DNA of 64,000 nt, from assembly GCA_039602395.1 (NCBI GenBank), contig JBCNJP010000023.1, positions 83,696,566 through 83,760,565 on the forward strand, read 5' to 3'. Below, in pieces: positions 46,534-58,700 of the stretch. Position numbers and translations under genes: made by a program. The notes below the pieces were generated by a model, which ran no database searches, was not told the origin of the DNA, and worked only from the letters and a program-made list of their open reading frames with translations. How positions within the stretch are numbered: the first letter of the stretch is position 1; each line of letters opens with the position of its first letter. Source of the stretch: Deinandra increscens subsp. villosa. Its lineage: Eukaryota; Streptophyta; Magnoliopsida; Asterales; Asteraceae.

Positions 46534-47819
46534 TGTCACACCCCCAATTCCCACTAACGGAGTTTAATCGTGTGGGGTGTGAACCAGACCAGGACCCGAG
46601 TCATTAGTTACATTAAACATAAGTTGAGGGTTCGAAATGTAAATATATTTTCAAACGGGAAATATCAATCAGAGTTAAAGTTTAGCGGAAGCTCGTGAAA
46701 GTCATGTTGCGCAAAGACAAAGCGCCCGATAAGTAAATATCAGTTTAAGTTGAAAAAGTTTTGAAAATGAATTCCCAAAATAAAAGGTTTTAGTCAACGT
46801 ACGTGCCCAAAATCAGATACTCCTAGCGTCCTGCAAAGCATGCATAAGAGCAAGTGTCAACTAATGTTGGTGAGTTCACATAAGCACATAAATATAACTA
46901 GTATAGTTATGCAGTACGAATACAACAGTTTTTATTCGTATATAAGCATGTATATTAACAGTACAATCCATATCGTAGGTAGCGAGCCTAAGTTCATGTC
47001 ACTAAAACGTTCGCAACCGAAGCTGACCAGTTAGTTGTAGGAATAATTCCTTACGTGGTTTGCCTTCCCCGTGTCTACTCGATCACGGTAAGTTTAGGCT
47101 GACATTGTCCTCAGTCCGACCGCCAGTCGGGTGGTGCATCTCGTGCCCGCTGAGTGGGGTTTGTCAGACCCCAGTAGTACTACCCAATATACCCTCGCTA
47201 TAAACTATTAACGGTTCGATAAGTAAGGACTTTCAAAGATAAGCATTTTACGTGAACATGTGATATATGTTGGATTTCTACTTTAATCATACATAAAGGT
47301 TGTTGTGTTATCACCCCAACCCGGGTGTAACGTGTTTGCGTGTGTTATCGTCCAAAACCGGACGTAACGTAAAGGTTGTGAAACTCACCTTAGGGTGCGC
47401 TGCTACAATTTAGTAAGACTCCGAGTCTTGAGTAACTACCGAGCACCTATCGATTTTACATATGTTAGTGTGTGACCGCACATGAGTCACATAGCCTAGA
47501 CGACGGTTCATTGACAAGTGAATTCATACGTGACTTGTGTGATAGCTTTCAACGTGTGATAAAAACCATTTATTCGAAATCGAGTTGACAATGACGTTTA
47601 GCCAAAATCGCAAGGACTTACAAAAGCGGATGCGAGTATATCATTACTAATAATATACGTAAAGAAGATCGGAAAAACATATATGTTCATAACTACAAAT
47701 ATATGGATGTAGTCGAAAGTGTGAAAAATAAAACGTCAATATATATATTTATATGTCGTGTCAAAATTTCAAGAGTTTTAAACAAAAATTTTAAAACGTT
47801 TTCATGACAATAAATCCAA

Positions 47820-47866
<47 letters not shown>

Positions 47867-49483
47867 CATACATATATATATATACTTATTTATATGTTTA
47901 AAAACTAACTTTTAGTTTTAATAACGAGACTATAAAATTTCAATCTATTTAAATCGTAGTGTTTTTCATAATATAAACGTTCAACAAGAATTTAGGTCCA
48001 ATGTAATGTAAGGAACAACCGGGGATTGGTTTTAGATCACAAAAAGATTTTAATAAAGGAAAAATAAAATATACAGAAATAGGGAGGTTGCAAGGCTCGA
48101 ACATGTGACATCCCTGTTACAAACCCAGCGCTCAAACCACTACGCCAGTAGGCGATTTGTGTTAAAGATCGATCGGAAATCTTTTTATCAAACAGAAATA
48201 GGAGCTGGTTCAAAGCGCATAGGAGAAAACAAAAAGAAATCGGCTTTAGGGAGGGTGGCCAGGTTTCGAACCCAGGACCTCTCTGTCCTCAGCGAACGCA
48301 ACAACCAGCTGCGCCACCCATGCGCTGGTGTTGTTTTTCAGTTGCTTAATTATATAACCAGTCCCAAACTGCCCTCATCTTCTTCCCCATAACTCCGGTG
48401 GCCGGAGTTCTATTCCGGTCACCGGAAAATCGCGAGCCTAGAACCAAACTGAAGAGAAAGGTGCGACTAACATAAAGATGTGCTTACCTCGAATCAAAGA
48501 TGATTTTTGACTCGTTTATGAAGCCGAAACGAAACCGAAAACCTCGACTCCGGCGCTTGACGTTGCTCCGTTTCTGAATCCAATGCTTCGGGGTTACTCG
48601 GTGGTGGACAACGATCTCAATGATGTATAAAAAGGGTAGAGAAACAGTGATGTTGTCCGGAATTTTCCGAGTTCGCCGGAAAAGGAAAAATAATCGAGAG
48701 AGAGATTGATTGAGGGTGAGAGTGATCAAATGATGTTGAATTCTCCTAATGATTGAAGGTTGGGACTGATCAGTAGAGATTCGAACATAACCGAAGGATT
48801 AATTTCAGATTTAAGTGATGTCGGTTACCGGGAATAGAAACGATCGACTGTTCCCTTCGTTTCATCATATCGACTTTGATCATTTGGCAAAGTTGGTCCC
48901 TCTTTAATTTACAAATTAGGAAATCAGGTTGTGGTAAATCACATAATAGCCCTTACAGGTTTTGTAATAAAATACAAGTTTAGAAAGTTACAAGTTGGGT
49001 CCCTCAACTTTTGAAAATATTAACGAACTATCTAACGGAGATAACTTCATAGTGAAAAACACGAGTGTATGCCAAAGCATATTTTAGCGAACGACGTTAA
49101 TACAATATAAACCTATATATGCTTCACATAAAATTATAGTTATAAATCCATAACTATATGTTTTTAAGTTCCTATAAAATTATAGAAACGTTTCGTGCGA
49201 TTACGTGACACATCGTCACCTAAAATCATAAAATACAATGTGTATATATATCGCATAACAAAAATAAATATAATTGTCACATAAAATGACAAAACGTTTT
49301 CGTGAAATCATAAAATATAATTTATATAAAATTATAAATTATATACATTCAAGTTGGTCGACCGACGTCTAGACTCATGTGCAAAGTTCGTGTAACTATT
49401 CTAGTTAACGGAGGTAACGAACGTTATCGAAATACAACACAAGTTATTAACAGGGTTAACCTGGGAAATTGCCGGTTGTCACA
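46534..49483 (-). repeat. Chromovirus 5' LTR
   Basis: 2950 bp, aligned with 37732-40680 at an offset near 8802. Differences are sparse: single bases, short indels, and (ta)n length near 47822. Confidence 0.92.
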
Positions 49484-49488
49484 GCAGC

Positions 49489-51726
49489 GGCCAAGTTACC
49501 CAGAGTAGGTCTGCCAAGAATGGCATTGTGTTCGCTTTTTGCGGGAACGACCAGGAAAGTAGTCATAACTGTTTAGTCCCTTGTACCGTCTCCCATTGTT
49601 ACCAGGAAATCGATTTGGCCCAAAGGCATGCAAGTTTTTCCGGAGAACCCGCTCAAAGGTTCATAAACTGGTTCCAAGCGGGCCCTATCCTCTGGAGCTA
49701 GCTGGCGGAAGCATTCTTCATAAATAATATCGGCGAAACTACCTGTATCAACCAGGACTTGGTGGATTCTATAACTTCCAAGGCGGAGGGTGATTGTTAT
49801 TGCGCCCTAATTGTAGTTGCCAATTTGCGGGGGAAATGTTAATGGTGCATGCATCCAAGGTTCAACGCGCTGGCCGACTCTTTTTTCCTTTCTCTGATCC
49901 CCCCCTCATCATGAAAACATCTTTATACTTTGGAGAGTCTTCTTTCTTCTTGTCATCTGCCTTTTGTAGATTTGTAAGCTTCCCTTCTTTCACGAACATT
50001 GCTATTTGCTTTTTGAGTGTGAAACACTCATTTGTGATGTGCCCATGACCCATGTGGTAGTCACAGTACTTCTTGGTGTCGCGGGTGTTGCTTTCCTTTA
50101 ACGGCCTTGGTTCTTCCCACTTTAAATTTTCACTATTGAAAATGGCGCTCGGAGATTTGGTGAGATACCAGTTAGAGGAAGATGCGGGTTTCCCCCGCTT
50201 TACCATTGAAGTTTCTCTTCCACGGCTAGACTCGCAGTACGAGTCTTGTCTTTCAGAGCTTGACTGATAAGGAGTAAAACGAGCGCCAGATCGTTTGTCA
50301 TTTCCGCACGAGTGTCGTCCGTCGTGCAAATCCTTCTTGAAGTCAAAGGAGCGTGCCTACTCCTTTCCGCGCTCGTATACACGGTTCAAAATAATTGTTT
50401 TCTCCGCGCGGACGTACTGCTTAGCTATTGACATCAACTCATCCATTGTTTGTGGCTGTCCGCCACTCAAAATCTTTCTTACAAGGTGCTCCTGTCTTAC
50501 CCCTTGTATGAAACCCGCTATCATCAGATCCTCAGTCGCACCACCGATTTGTAGACTTTCAATGTTGAACCTGGAGATAAAGCTCTCCACCGTTTCATTA
50601 TCTTTGCGGCGTATGTGGAGGATCTTTGCTTTCTCCTTGGTGTGGCGCTTCTGTTGTGAAAAGTGTTAGAAAAATTTACCCATTAGTTCTTCTAAGCTTG
50701 CTATCTGGCCCACAGGAAGTGAACCAAACCATAAACGCACGGTTCCCACCAGTGTTTGCACGAACATGTGGCACCATACATGGATGGTCCAACCAGTGTT
50801 TTCCAGGGCTCTTGCATTGATGAAACAATTGTAGCCCATCATACTTTTCCACCACCGATGGCATTTTCAGCTTAGCGAAGAAGCTTGCCAATGTAATTGG
50901 TGCTATAAATTTTGACTACGTGACAATTGGTGTTGGCTTGTATGCTATGTTGTAATCAACCGCTGGCGGAGGAGGTGGCGGAACATATCTAGACTGGTAA
51001 ACTGGCGGGGGAGGTGGCGGTATGTAAACCACTGTTGGTCTAGGTTCAGAGTATACTGGACGTGTTATAGGTATTGCACTGCCCGCCAATAGTGTTGGAA
51101 ACCCTGTGTAGTTGTTGCTGAAGCGGGTGGTATTGGTCCGAAGTTGAGCTGGGAACGCGCGCTCATACGAAAGTTTGACTGAAGCGCATGGAGTTGTTCA
51201 AAGTACTGTGCTATTGTTCTATCCAACGCGCGACCTCCGGGGGGTTCATTGAATCCCATAAAAGGGGGTAGCGCACCGTTTTGCGGGTTGCTAGCGAGGT
51301 TATCCCGTGGTGTCTCGATGATTGAAGTTGGCGGGATAGACCTTGATGAGGTTGCCATTGTAGTAGAGGACGTCGGTGGGCGTCGCGCGGCAGAAAGGTT
51401 ATACGAAGGGCTAGCGCTGGATCTACTGAGCCCGGCGAAGATACTCCGCGCCGCGGGAACCGAATTAGGATGACTGCACTAGACCCTGCCCCAAAGGCGT
51501 ATGGTAACGCGTTTCCGCCAGTAGCTTGGCTAGGAAAGACCGAAATGGCTAAACGAGCAAGCGTATCGAAGCCGGTCCCAACCGGCGTTTGAACTGGCGG
51601 AGATACCGGATCGCTCGCAGGGTTGTCTGGTTGCTCAGGGGAAGCATATGAGTATTCAAGAAGGTTAAAGGCATCTTAGTTTTGGTCGGGACTTGTGAGA
51701 AGTGGAAAAAGTGGTAGATCAGACAT
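49489..51726 (-). pseudogene. Tat B gag and N-terminal protease
   Basis: Continuation of Tat B on the far side of the chromovirus. The protease active site VDTGSFADII lies near 49740-49770. Gag has CDYHMGHGHITNECFTLKK, VESFISRFNIESLQIG and RSQLNFGPIPP; the ATG is at 51726. A deletion of about 20 bp relative to copy A near 50834 removes part of the SDPNDHYNCF segment, leaving VEKYDGLQLFHQ. The early TAA of copy A is shared. Confidence 0.8.
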
Positions 51727-51791
51727 GGCTACTCGAAAAACTGGAGAAAATGCAGTAAGAGCTCAGTTTGTTAAAACACGGATGGCGCCAA

Positions 51792-52401
51792 TGAAGAGAA
51801 CTAAAATCACCAGAACTGAAAAAAGGGTGAATAATGGTCTCTAAAAGCTTTTCGAGTGAACCAACTACAACCCCATAATGGAGAACCTGCACATTAGAGT
51901 AGCGCGTTTAGGCGTTACAGGGTGAGCCGAAGAGCGACCCCTGTATCGGCCCTCCGGCGTGAGAATCAGTGATTGGTATAAGAGAAACTAGTATTAAGTG
52001 AGAGTGGTAGAGATCATGTACCTCAATCGGTGATCCATAGCTTGCTATTTATAGACTCACCATTAGGGTTTCTTGGGAGGTAAGTGATATCAACGCGTGT
52101 AGGATACAGCGCGTGAAGGAATAACTCGGGTGTTTCTCTGCTACGCGTGTCACCTTTTCATTGATCAAGGACCACATGCAGAATGTAGGTTTGTTATGGT
52201 GGGGACCACTCCTTGGTGGAGAATTTAATGCATAACGGTCTGTGAATGTGGGCATGTGCCCTTTACGCACACACGTACTTTAGCTTCCTTTTCCATAAGT
52301 CAAGAGTGTACTTGTAGGTAGGCCCAATTGAGATGGCCTTATTGGGCTTGAAACAGATTGGGCTTGAGCCCAGTGGATAAGTTTATTGCCTATCCTCTTC
52401 A
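51792..52401 (-). repeat. 5' LTR of Tat B
   Basis: 610 bp, near-identical to 16292-16902, followed by the TSD ctagg (52402-52406). Confidence 0.92.
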
Positions 52402-52799
52402 CTAGGCACATATGAGATAAAATAAGACACAAGTCAACCTATGAATGAGTCAAAATTGCCACCTTTAAAGTGAAGTACAAAAATATTATATCATTGGTGC
52501 TAATGTAAGTATGATTTGCTTATATTTGCAGTTACATACGTATAAAATTAGGCAAATAATATATGCAAGACCATTTGGCCACCAAGCATTTTGAGGTGAG
52601 TCTTGTATATCAGTTAAACTTTTTTACAAGATATAGTTATTGTGGTTAGCTAATATCTTCATTGAATGAAAGGAATAGCACATGGACAATGAGCTGAATG
52701 AGATGCAAGAAAAGTATTTAGAAGTAAAGTCTTAGATAGATTTGCTTAGGTGGAAGGTGAAAGACAGGAACTGGTCATAGCGTTGGCTTTACTTAATCT
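52402..52799. other. Right flank of Tat B, shared with block A
   Basis: Duplicate of 16903-17300. It includes the remnant MDNELNEMQEKYLEVKS (from 52682) with the same two TAG codons. Similarity to block A ends at about 52804, at the start of the zinc-knuckle coding sequence. Confidence 0.75.
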
Positions 52800-54317
52800 G
52801 TGAAGGGAGTGACTACTTGTTACGTATGTAATGACGTCGGGCATTGCGCGCTATTTTGTCCATGTAAGTATTTAGATATACCGAAATCTGTCAAAGAAGT
52901 GGAGTTTTTGGTACATGGGACCGATGGGGGTCCTTGGAATGAAATGTGGTACGTAGACACTCGTTTGAAGCATCACATGTGTGGAAACAAAGGGATGTTT
53001 AGCAGATTTAAAGGAACTTTCGGAGTGGATACAATCGAAGGGGAAAACGATTTCATATTCATACATGGAATCGGTGAGATAAGGTGATCGTGGAAAACTC
53101 GGTTCGCACGATTCAATGTGTGTATTATGTACCCAAACACACAAAGAATTCTCTTAGTTTGGATCAATTAACACATCAAGGTTTGGAGGTTATATTCGAT
53201 GGAGAACGATGTTACATTAAAAGAATTATAAATAGGAAGATGAAGTATGAAAAACCCAACAACATGGGTGCCTTGGTGGATATCGAAGAAGCCTATTTGG
53301 AGAGGTATTTCGAGAAGTTGACCGAAAAGATGGAGTATGAACGAGAGAGAGATGCATTCGAAGCGTATCTATATGGTTGGTATGATGGCCGTGAACAAGA
53401 ACAAGAGGATGAGACTCTTAACATCATCATTGAAGGGGGTGATGAGAATGATGTAGATTCGGGTGTGATACAAGAAGAACGTGGCGACTTCTTTGTCAAA
53501 GAGAAACAAGCGATTCAAGAATATATATCACTAATAGAAAGGGAACCACACATGATACATGATTTGCAAAGACAAGACATATGGAATAGGATCAACTACG
53601 AGCCCACTACATTGACCGGTGAGTCTATTGTTTTAATTAATGATCAAAATGTGAATAGTTGTATCAATTTCATAGAACTTTGAAGGTTCATGACTTGTTC
53701 ATGAAACACAAGTTTGCCTTTCACACGGAGTTTGAAAATTTGGTGGAATGGTTCGTTAAAGATTACATTAGAATCCTAAGGAAGTCTTTTCCACCAACTT
53801 TATCGGATGGGAGCAGGATAGATATCCTTAACCTTTACTTGGCGGTACAAAGAGAAGGAGGGTACGATATGGTATGCCAAGATAAAGCATGGAACAAAGT
53901 TGGTAGAGATAAGGGTTATGGTTTTGGTAAAGGAAACGAGATTCGGTTAGCATATGTGAAGTATTTGGATTTGCTCGAGTTCTACTACCTGAAGCAAAAA
54001 ACAAGATCCATTACACCGACAAGGAGAAAGATGACATAAGGAGGTGCAAGGAGGAAGAACGGAGGATCAAAGAACGAGTTGCCAAAGAAAAGATTGAAGA
54101 AGAAAGTGGTCATGAAGTCCCAAAATGGAAGAAACAATGTGTTAGTGCAGTTCGCGATTTTCCAGCAGGTTGTGGACCAATTGGAGAACCTAGTGGCGTG
54201 CATGGTGAAGCAAAGGATGATGAAAGTGAACCTGAAGAAGATGGGCAGCCGCTAATCAGTTTGGAGACGAGGATTACATCCTCCTTAAGCCTGAAAGTTG
54301 AAGAAATGCAGCAGTGA
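52800..54317 (+). pseudogene. Chimeric retroelement gene: CCHC knuckle, protease-like segment, ARID domain
   Basis: Coding similarity runs on the plus strand through three frame changes. First a perfect CX2CX4HX4C zinc knuckle, CYVCNDVGHCALFC (about 52818-52859). Then a Copia protease-like segment WYVDTRLKHHMCGNKGMF, in which the active-site DTGA is replaced by DTRL. The next frame (from 53084) has IQCVYYVPKHTKNSLSLDQL, the end of the protease/pre-integrase-like fold, then a Glu-rich linker. From about 53659 follows an ARID (BRIGHT) DNA-binding domain: LNLYLAVQREGGYDMVCQDK, AWNKVGRDKGYGFGKG and LAYVKYLDLLEFYY. A last frame encodes a charged tail with VSAVRDFPAGCGPIGEP, ending at 54317. Frame changes lie near 53085, 53665 and 54000; the middle one might be a small intron. 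PPT and LTR follow at once, so the gene belongs to an LTR element. No RT or INT is present. Confidence 0.7.
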
Positions 54318-54327
54318 AGACAAACGA

Positions 54328-54341
54328 TTTAGGGGGTGTAT
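54328..54341 (+). other. Polypurine tract of the ARID-carrying element
   Basis: tttagggggtgtat lies directly before the LTR start, 10 bp after the stop codon of the ARID gene. Confidence 0.6.
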
Positions 54342-54898
54342 TGTTGGTAAATCGTTAGTCTTTTTATTAATTATGTTATTAGTCTAATGGGTCGAACAAT
54401 ATATTTATGGGCCGGAGGCCAAGTAATTGGGTTGTATGTAATACGGGAACCCAACCCGTTAGAATAAGGTCCGAAAAATTACTTAGAATGTTTGGATAGT
54501 TAGTTTCTGTTAGGGGCTGTTAGAACCGTTAGTCGGTTATGGTGGTTAGTTAGTTAACTACTAACAGTGTTAGTAGTTTCTGTTAGTAGGGCAGTCAAAT
54601 AAATAGGGGGCTGAATCCATTGTATACATTACGTTCAAATAGAAAATCAATTTTCCTATTTTTTCTCTCTGATTTCATACGTACACACACAAACACATAT
54701 GTATCACAGTTTCATTCAGAAAATTCGATCATGTTGTCAAGGATGAAGAATCAAGTGAAGGCTGATCAAACCAATGATCAGCGACAGATTAACACATAAT
54801 GACCAATCTATACCCTAAATTTGATAGTGTGTCTACCAATTCTTGAGCTGAATTGATTTGATCTCAAGCATGTTGGGTTTAAGTATCTTTTTCCAACA
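54342..54898 (+). repeat. 3' LTR of the ARID-carrying element
   Basis: 557 bp with the terminal inverted repeat tgttgg ... ccaaca. A possible promoter core, caaataaataggggg, lies at 54596-54610 and is followed by a CT-rich stretch. Coding strand plus. The 5' LTR is not found in the window; the sequence upstream of the knuckle joins block B. Confidence 0.75.
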
Positions 54899-55787
54899 TC
54901 TTATGGTTTTGTGACAAGCATGTGCCTGTAATAATGAAATTTCAAATAAAATCAGATTTAAACTAGACTAAACTGATGAAAACATGAAAAAAGTTGCTTA
55001 ATTTGCACAATCAAAGAATTAGTGTACTTGTAGAATTTTGATGGAGCTTTCCTTTAATGAAGATGACATTTTTAAAACAAATAAGCACCAATACATATCC
55101 TGCAATAAGAGTTCATTGTGTAGCATCATAGTGTATTGTAAGATTAAATTTTTGGTCAAAACCGACTTTTTTACAAAAGTCAAAGCATAGAACAACCCCT
55201 TCCCTTCTATTTTTTTTGTTTAAAACAGGTTTAATGTTCTATGTAAATTTCAATACTATCTAACCCTTACCAAATACTAAAAAACTATCTAAGACTTTCA
55301 AAAGGGGGAAAAATAAAAGCATGCCTTCATCGCAGCATCAATTCTTAAATGCGAGAGCGATATTCCATCACTTATTTAAAAATTAAAAAAAACACTAAAA
55401 ATAGTATGCATCAGTAGTAATAACTAATAAGCCTATATGCTTGAGAACTGTAACATGAAAATGATATAAAATACGCACCTTCAAGCCCTATACTTATAAA
55501 ATCCATCATGACCATTATTGTTACAACCATTTTGAGCCCTAGTTCTAAAATACAACCTGATGTAATTCGTAGAACCCTTTAAATCTGACTTGGTTCTGCC
55601 CATGATTATTTATCTAAAAAAGTTCAGATAGTAAAAAGCAAGATAAATTATTCTACACCTATGCATGACAGTCCTGTACATGAAAGAATTATAAACATAT
55701 CCCTTGTGTATCTTTAGTTTTGAGTTGTCAATTCTCAAAGCTATAAAGAAGTTGAGTAGTCACTTTTCAGAGTTGTAAAGATGAAAC
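54899..55787. other. Intergenic or intronic region
   Basis: No gene supported. On the minus strand 55602-55480 encodes a short open stretch starting MGRTKSDLKGSTNYIRLYF and ending in TGA just before a GTGCGT; I cannot assign it. Confidence 0.35.
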
Positions 55788-55790
55788 CAC

Positions 55791-58700
55791 CACTACTACA
55801 AAAAAGACCTTTCTTTACGTGCAATGCATGTCAAGAAAGGGTCTTCTTGACACGCAAATGCGCGTCAAGGAAGCCGGGGTCAAGAAGCTTCTTGACGCGC
55901 AAAATGCGTGTCAAGAAGTTCTTGACGCGCAAAATGCGTGTCAAGAAGTTCTTGACGCGCAAACAATGACGTGCATTTTATGACGCGCAAAGTGCGTCAT
56001 AAAATGCACGTCAAGGAAGCCCCAGTCATAAATAAAGATGACACGCATTTTTGCGCGTCAAGAATGTAAAAATAAAAAAATATTTTTAATAGAATCACTA
56101 ATTTCTACATTAAATAAGAATAATGCATTTCATATATATACAAAATTGATACACTTATAGCAAAATAATGCATTTCATATATATAGCAAACCAATACGTT
56201 TCATACATTGATATATATCGATTTTCATTATTCCCATAAATGTCAATAAAACTCATATTTGTTTAAGTAGTACTTGCACATATCTTGACTTGATAACAAG
56301 ATTCTGCCTTTCTAGCTCCTTCCTCGATGAAAACATGTTAGAACATCAACTCTGATTTCCTGTGATATATCAAACCAAACATGAATCATCTCATGAGAGT
56401 TGATTGTCTACATAACATTTGGAACTTAGTTTACAAATTAAGTAAATATATCCATAATCAAAAAGGCAGACATAATATTTCACAAGATAAGAATTCAAAA
56501 GCTTGTACCTGATCACCATATCAAACTCAGTCACTTCTGAAGCATATTTGTCCTTATTTTCTTTTTTCCCAGCAATCTGTAAGTACATAAATAGCTATAT
56601 ACAATTGTTCCATAACTTCTCATTCCTTTGTGGTTCAGAATCTTCAGCATAATGATATCTACAAGGCTAGATAACATTCAACAACTTAGTATAAATCCAT
56701 TAATGCAAACGTAAACCAAGAATGAATATAAAAGTTAACATTCGCAATGCATGTACAATCACACACCCAAGATAGAATCATAATAACTAATAATTGCAGT
56801 TCAGAGGAGTTGCACCAGATTTATCAAAATATTACAGCTCGAGGGAGCATGTCGAAGTGTTCAGATGCATACTTCATTACATCTCTAGTTCGTACCTGTT
56901 GGCAGAATCGATTAGAATGATCCAGAAGAAAGAAGTGTGTTAATGTGTGTGCGTGTGTGTTTAGGAGGGAAATAAGCAGACTCACCTTCTACTATTCAGC
57001 TAGTTGATTAGCTTAAAGTTAGCAAATAAAAATAGGCAGCATGCAAGATTAGCTATATCTTCAAGCTGTTTTGGATCTGCGCAGAGTAGTCTTACGAGAT
57101 CCTTCACAAAGTACACTCCTATAGCGAGCACCCTTATACCCAACCCAACCATTTACCACCTCTGTATAAAACCATGAGAAACTGAGTAAGGCCATGAGAA
57201 AAAACATCATAACATTGATAGTCAATTTGGCAAAAAGTCTTTCAAGCATCACCTGGGTAAATATGGATGTGGGTATGGTGCAATTAGCTGCCATTAATCA
57301 TGTGCCGGCTATATAACCAGTAGCTAAATCCACATGTTTGTTGTTTGTGTTTGCTGTAAGTGTCATATAGATGTGAATACAACAAGGTTACCAATTCCAA
57401 TCAGATCAGTAAGAATTAGTCCACAATTGTGTGCAATTTGAAGAAATTAATTACCTGGAAACTGAGTATGGAGGATGGAGGCTGCTGATTTAAGTTCTGG
57501 TTCACCAAATTTTGCAAATGTTGTTGATTGGGTTGCAGCTCCTATTGCCGCCATGAGCACATACGCCATAACCTGCAAATTCATTGTGCGATGCCATGCC
57601 ATTTTTAATTTTATCCAGCAACACAAACTAATTCACCAGAATAGAATGAATATATGCATCTAAACACATTTAAAGAAACAAAACTCTTAAGAAAGAAAAA
57701 GGTAGGCAAGTAGTGTTCATCAGATAAATTATGAGCATCAATCTGTTATCAAGGAAAAATAATTAAAAATGAATAAAAATAGGAGCTGTTGATCAAGAAA
57801 AACCTTGTGAAGACACCACAAAAATGTTATAAAGAAAGATAAAGAACAAAGGAAGACAACCAAAGCAACTAGTTGAGCAAGAAACAAATATAACTAATAA
57901 CCCACAACAAATCCTTGACAGTATAAAACAAAATGAAAAAAATAAGCATTTAAACCCCTTGAAGGTCACATGCCCAAGTCCCAACGTAAGTTGCGTAATA
58001 CCCAACCCCATTTGGTTTAAACCCCTTGAATCTCACCTTGTAGTGTTCTCTAAACTTTGTATAATAGAGATTGTCAGCCATAACTTTGTATAATCATGGT
58101 TTACATTAAAAAAAAGAATGTAACAAGACAATAAGGAATGCACAGAAAGTAGTAAAATGTATTCAGATAAAATAAAACATGTAGTCAAACCGTGGTAATA
58201 TGAAAACACAAACCTTATCACTATGAATTTCCCTATTGATAAAGTAAGGGCTCATGTGGACTGGTTTTCCTTTGGATGTATCAATATAGATTGAAAATCT
58301 ACCTTCGTGGCCCTGTACAAAAAACAAGGTGTCAATACATAACATCTATGAATAATCACCAAATCTTTCCTAATAAATTCAATATCTTATCCCTCACCAC
58401 CACAATCTTTGAAAACTTGTCCGGTAATTTCACTTTGCAAAACCACATGCTTGCTGCAACTAACCAATATCTACTTTTTCTACAAAGGTAAAGGAAGGTG
58501 AGGTTAGTTCTCTGAATATAGAACTATTGAATCAATTATTGTTTATAGTTGAATGAGCTAAATAGCACCCGTTTGCGACTCAGTCTATTTAAATTTGTTA
58601 CTTTTTCATTCTATTAACATCTGTTTGGAACAGGAACATGAACACCTATGTTTCATGTTTCAAGCGATTAAAGGACATGAAAGTTCGGAGCCCTAAATAA

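Larger units (their letters stand above)
37732..49483 (-). mobile_element. Chromovirus (Tekay-like Ty3/gypsy), 11.75 kb, with TSD gcagc
   Basis: Complete insertion, coding strand minus, into Tat B protease. The target duplication gcagc is at 37727-37731 and 49484-49488. LTRs are 2949 and 2950 bp, begin tgtcacaccc and end gttgtcaca (plus strand) and differ at few positions, so the insertion is recent. Minus-strand order: 5' LTR, GAT, PBS TGGTATCAGAGC (46519-46530), an extra ORF, gag with zinc knuckles, PR, RT, RNase H, INT, chromodomain-like tail, PPT-like AACAAGGGGATGA, 3' LTR. Long LTRs and a C-terminal chromodomain fit the Tekay/Del clade. RT lacks an essential segment, so this copy is non-autonomous. 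Confidence 0.92.
33925..52401 (-). mobile_element. Tat-lineage Ty3/gypsy element, copy B, split by a chromovirus
   Basis: Duplicate of Tat A with both outer ends intact: tgaagag at 33925 and ctcttca at 52401, flanked by the 5-bp duplication ctagg (33920-33924 and 52402-52406). The chromovirus at 37732-49483 is inserted in the protease region. Without it the element is about 6.7 kb, because a deletion removes the antisense gene, the spacer and part of the 3' LTR. It shares several stops with copy A (TAA in gag after TSSDQN, TAG after SPNWEGP), so both descend from one already dead insertion. Confidence 0.9.

Noticed and set aside
57061..57294. 77-residue minus-strand frame within the CACTA element
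   Set aside because: There is a hydrophobic patch but no recognisable domain or supporting splice structure.
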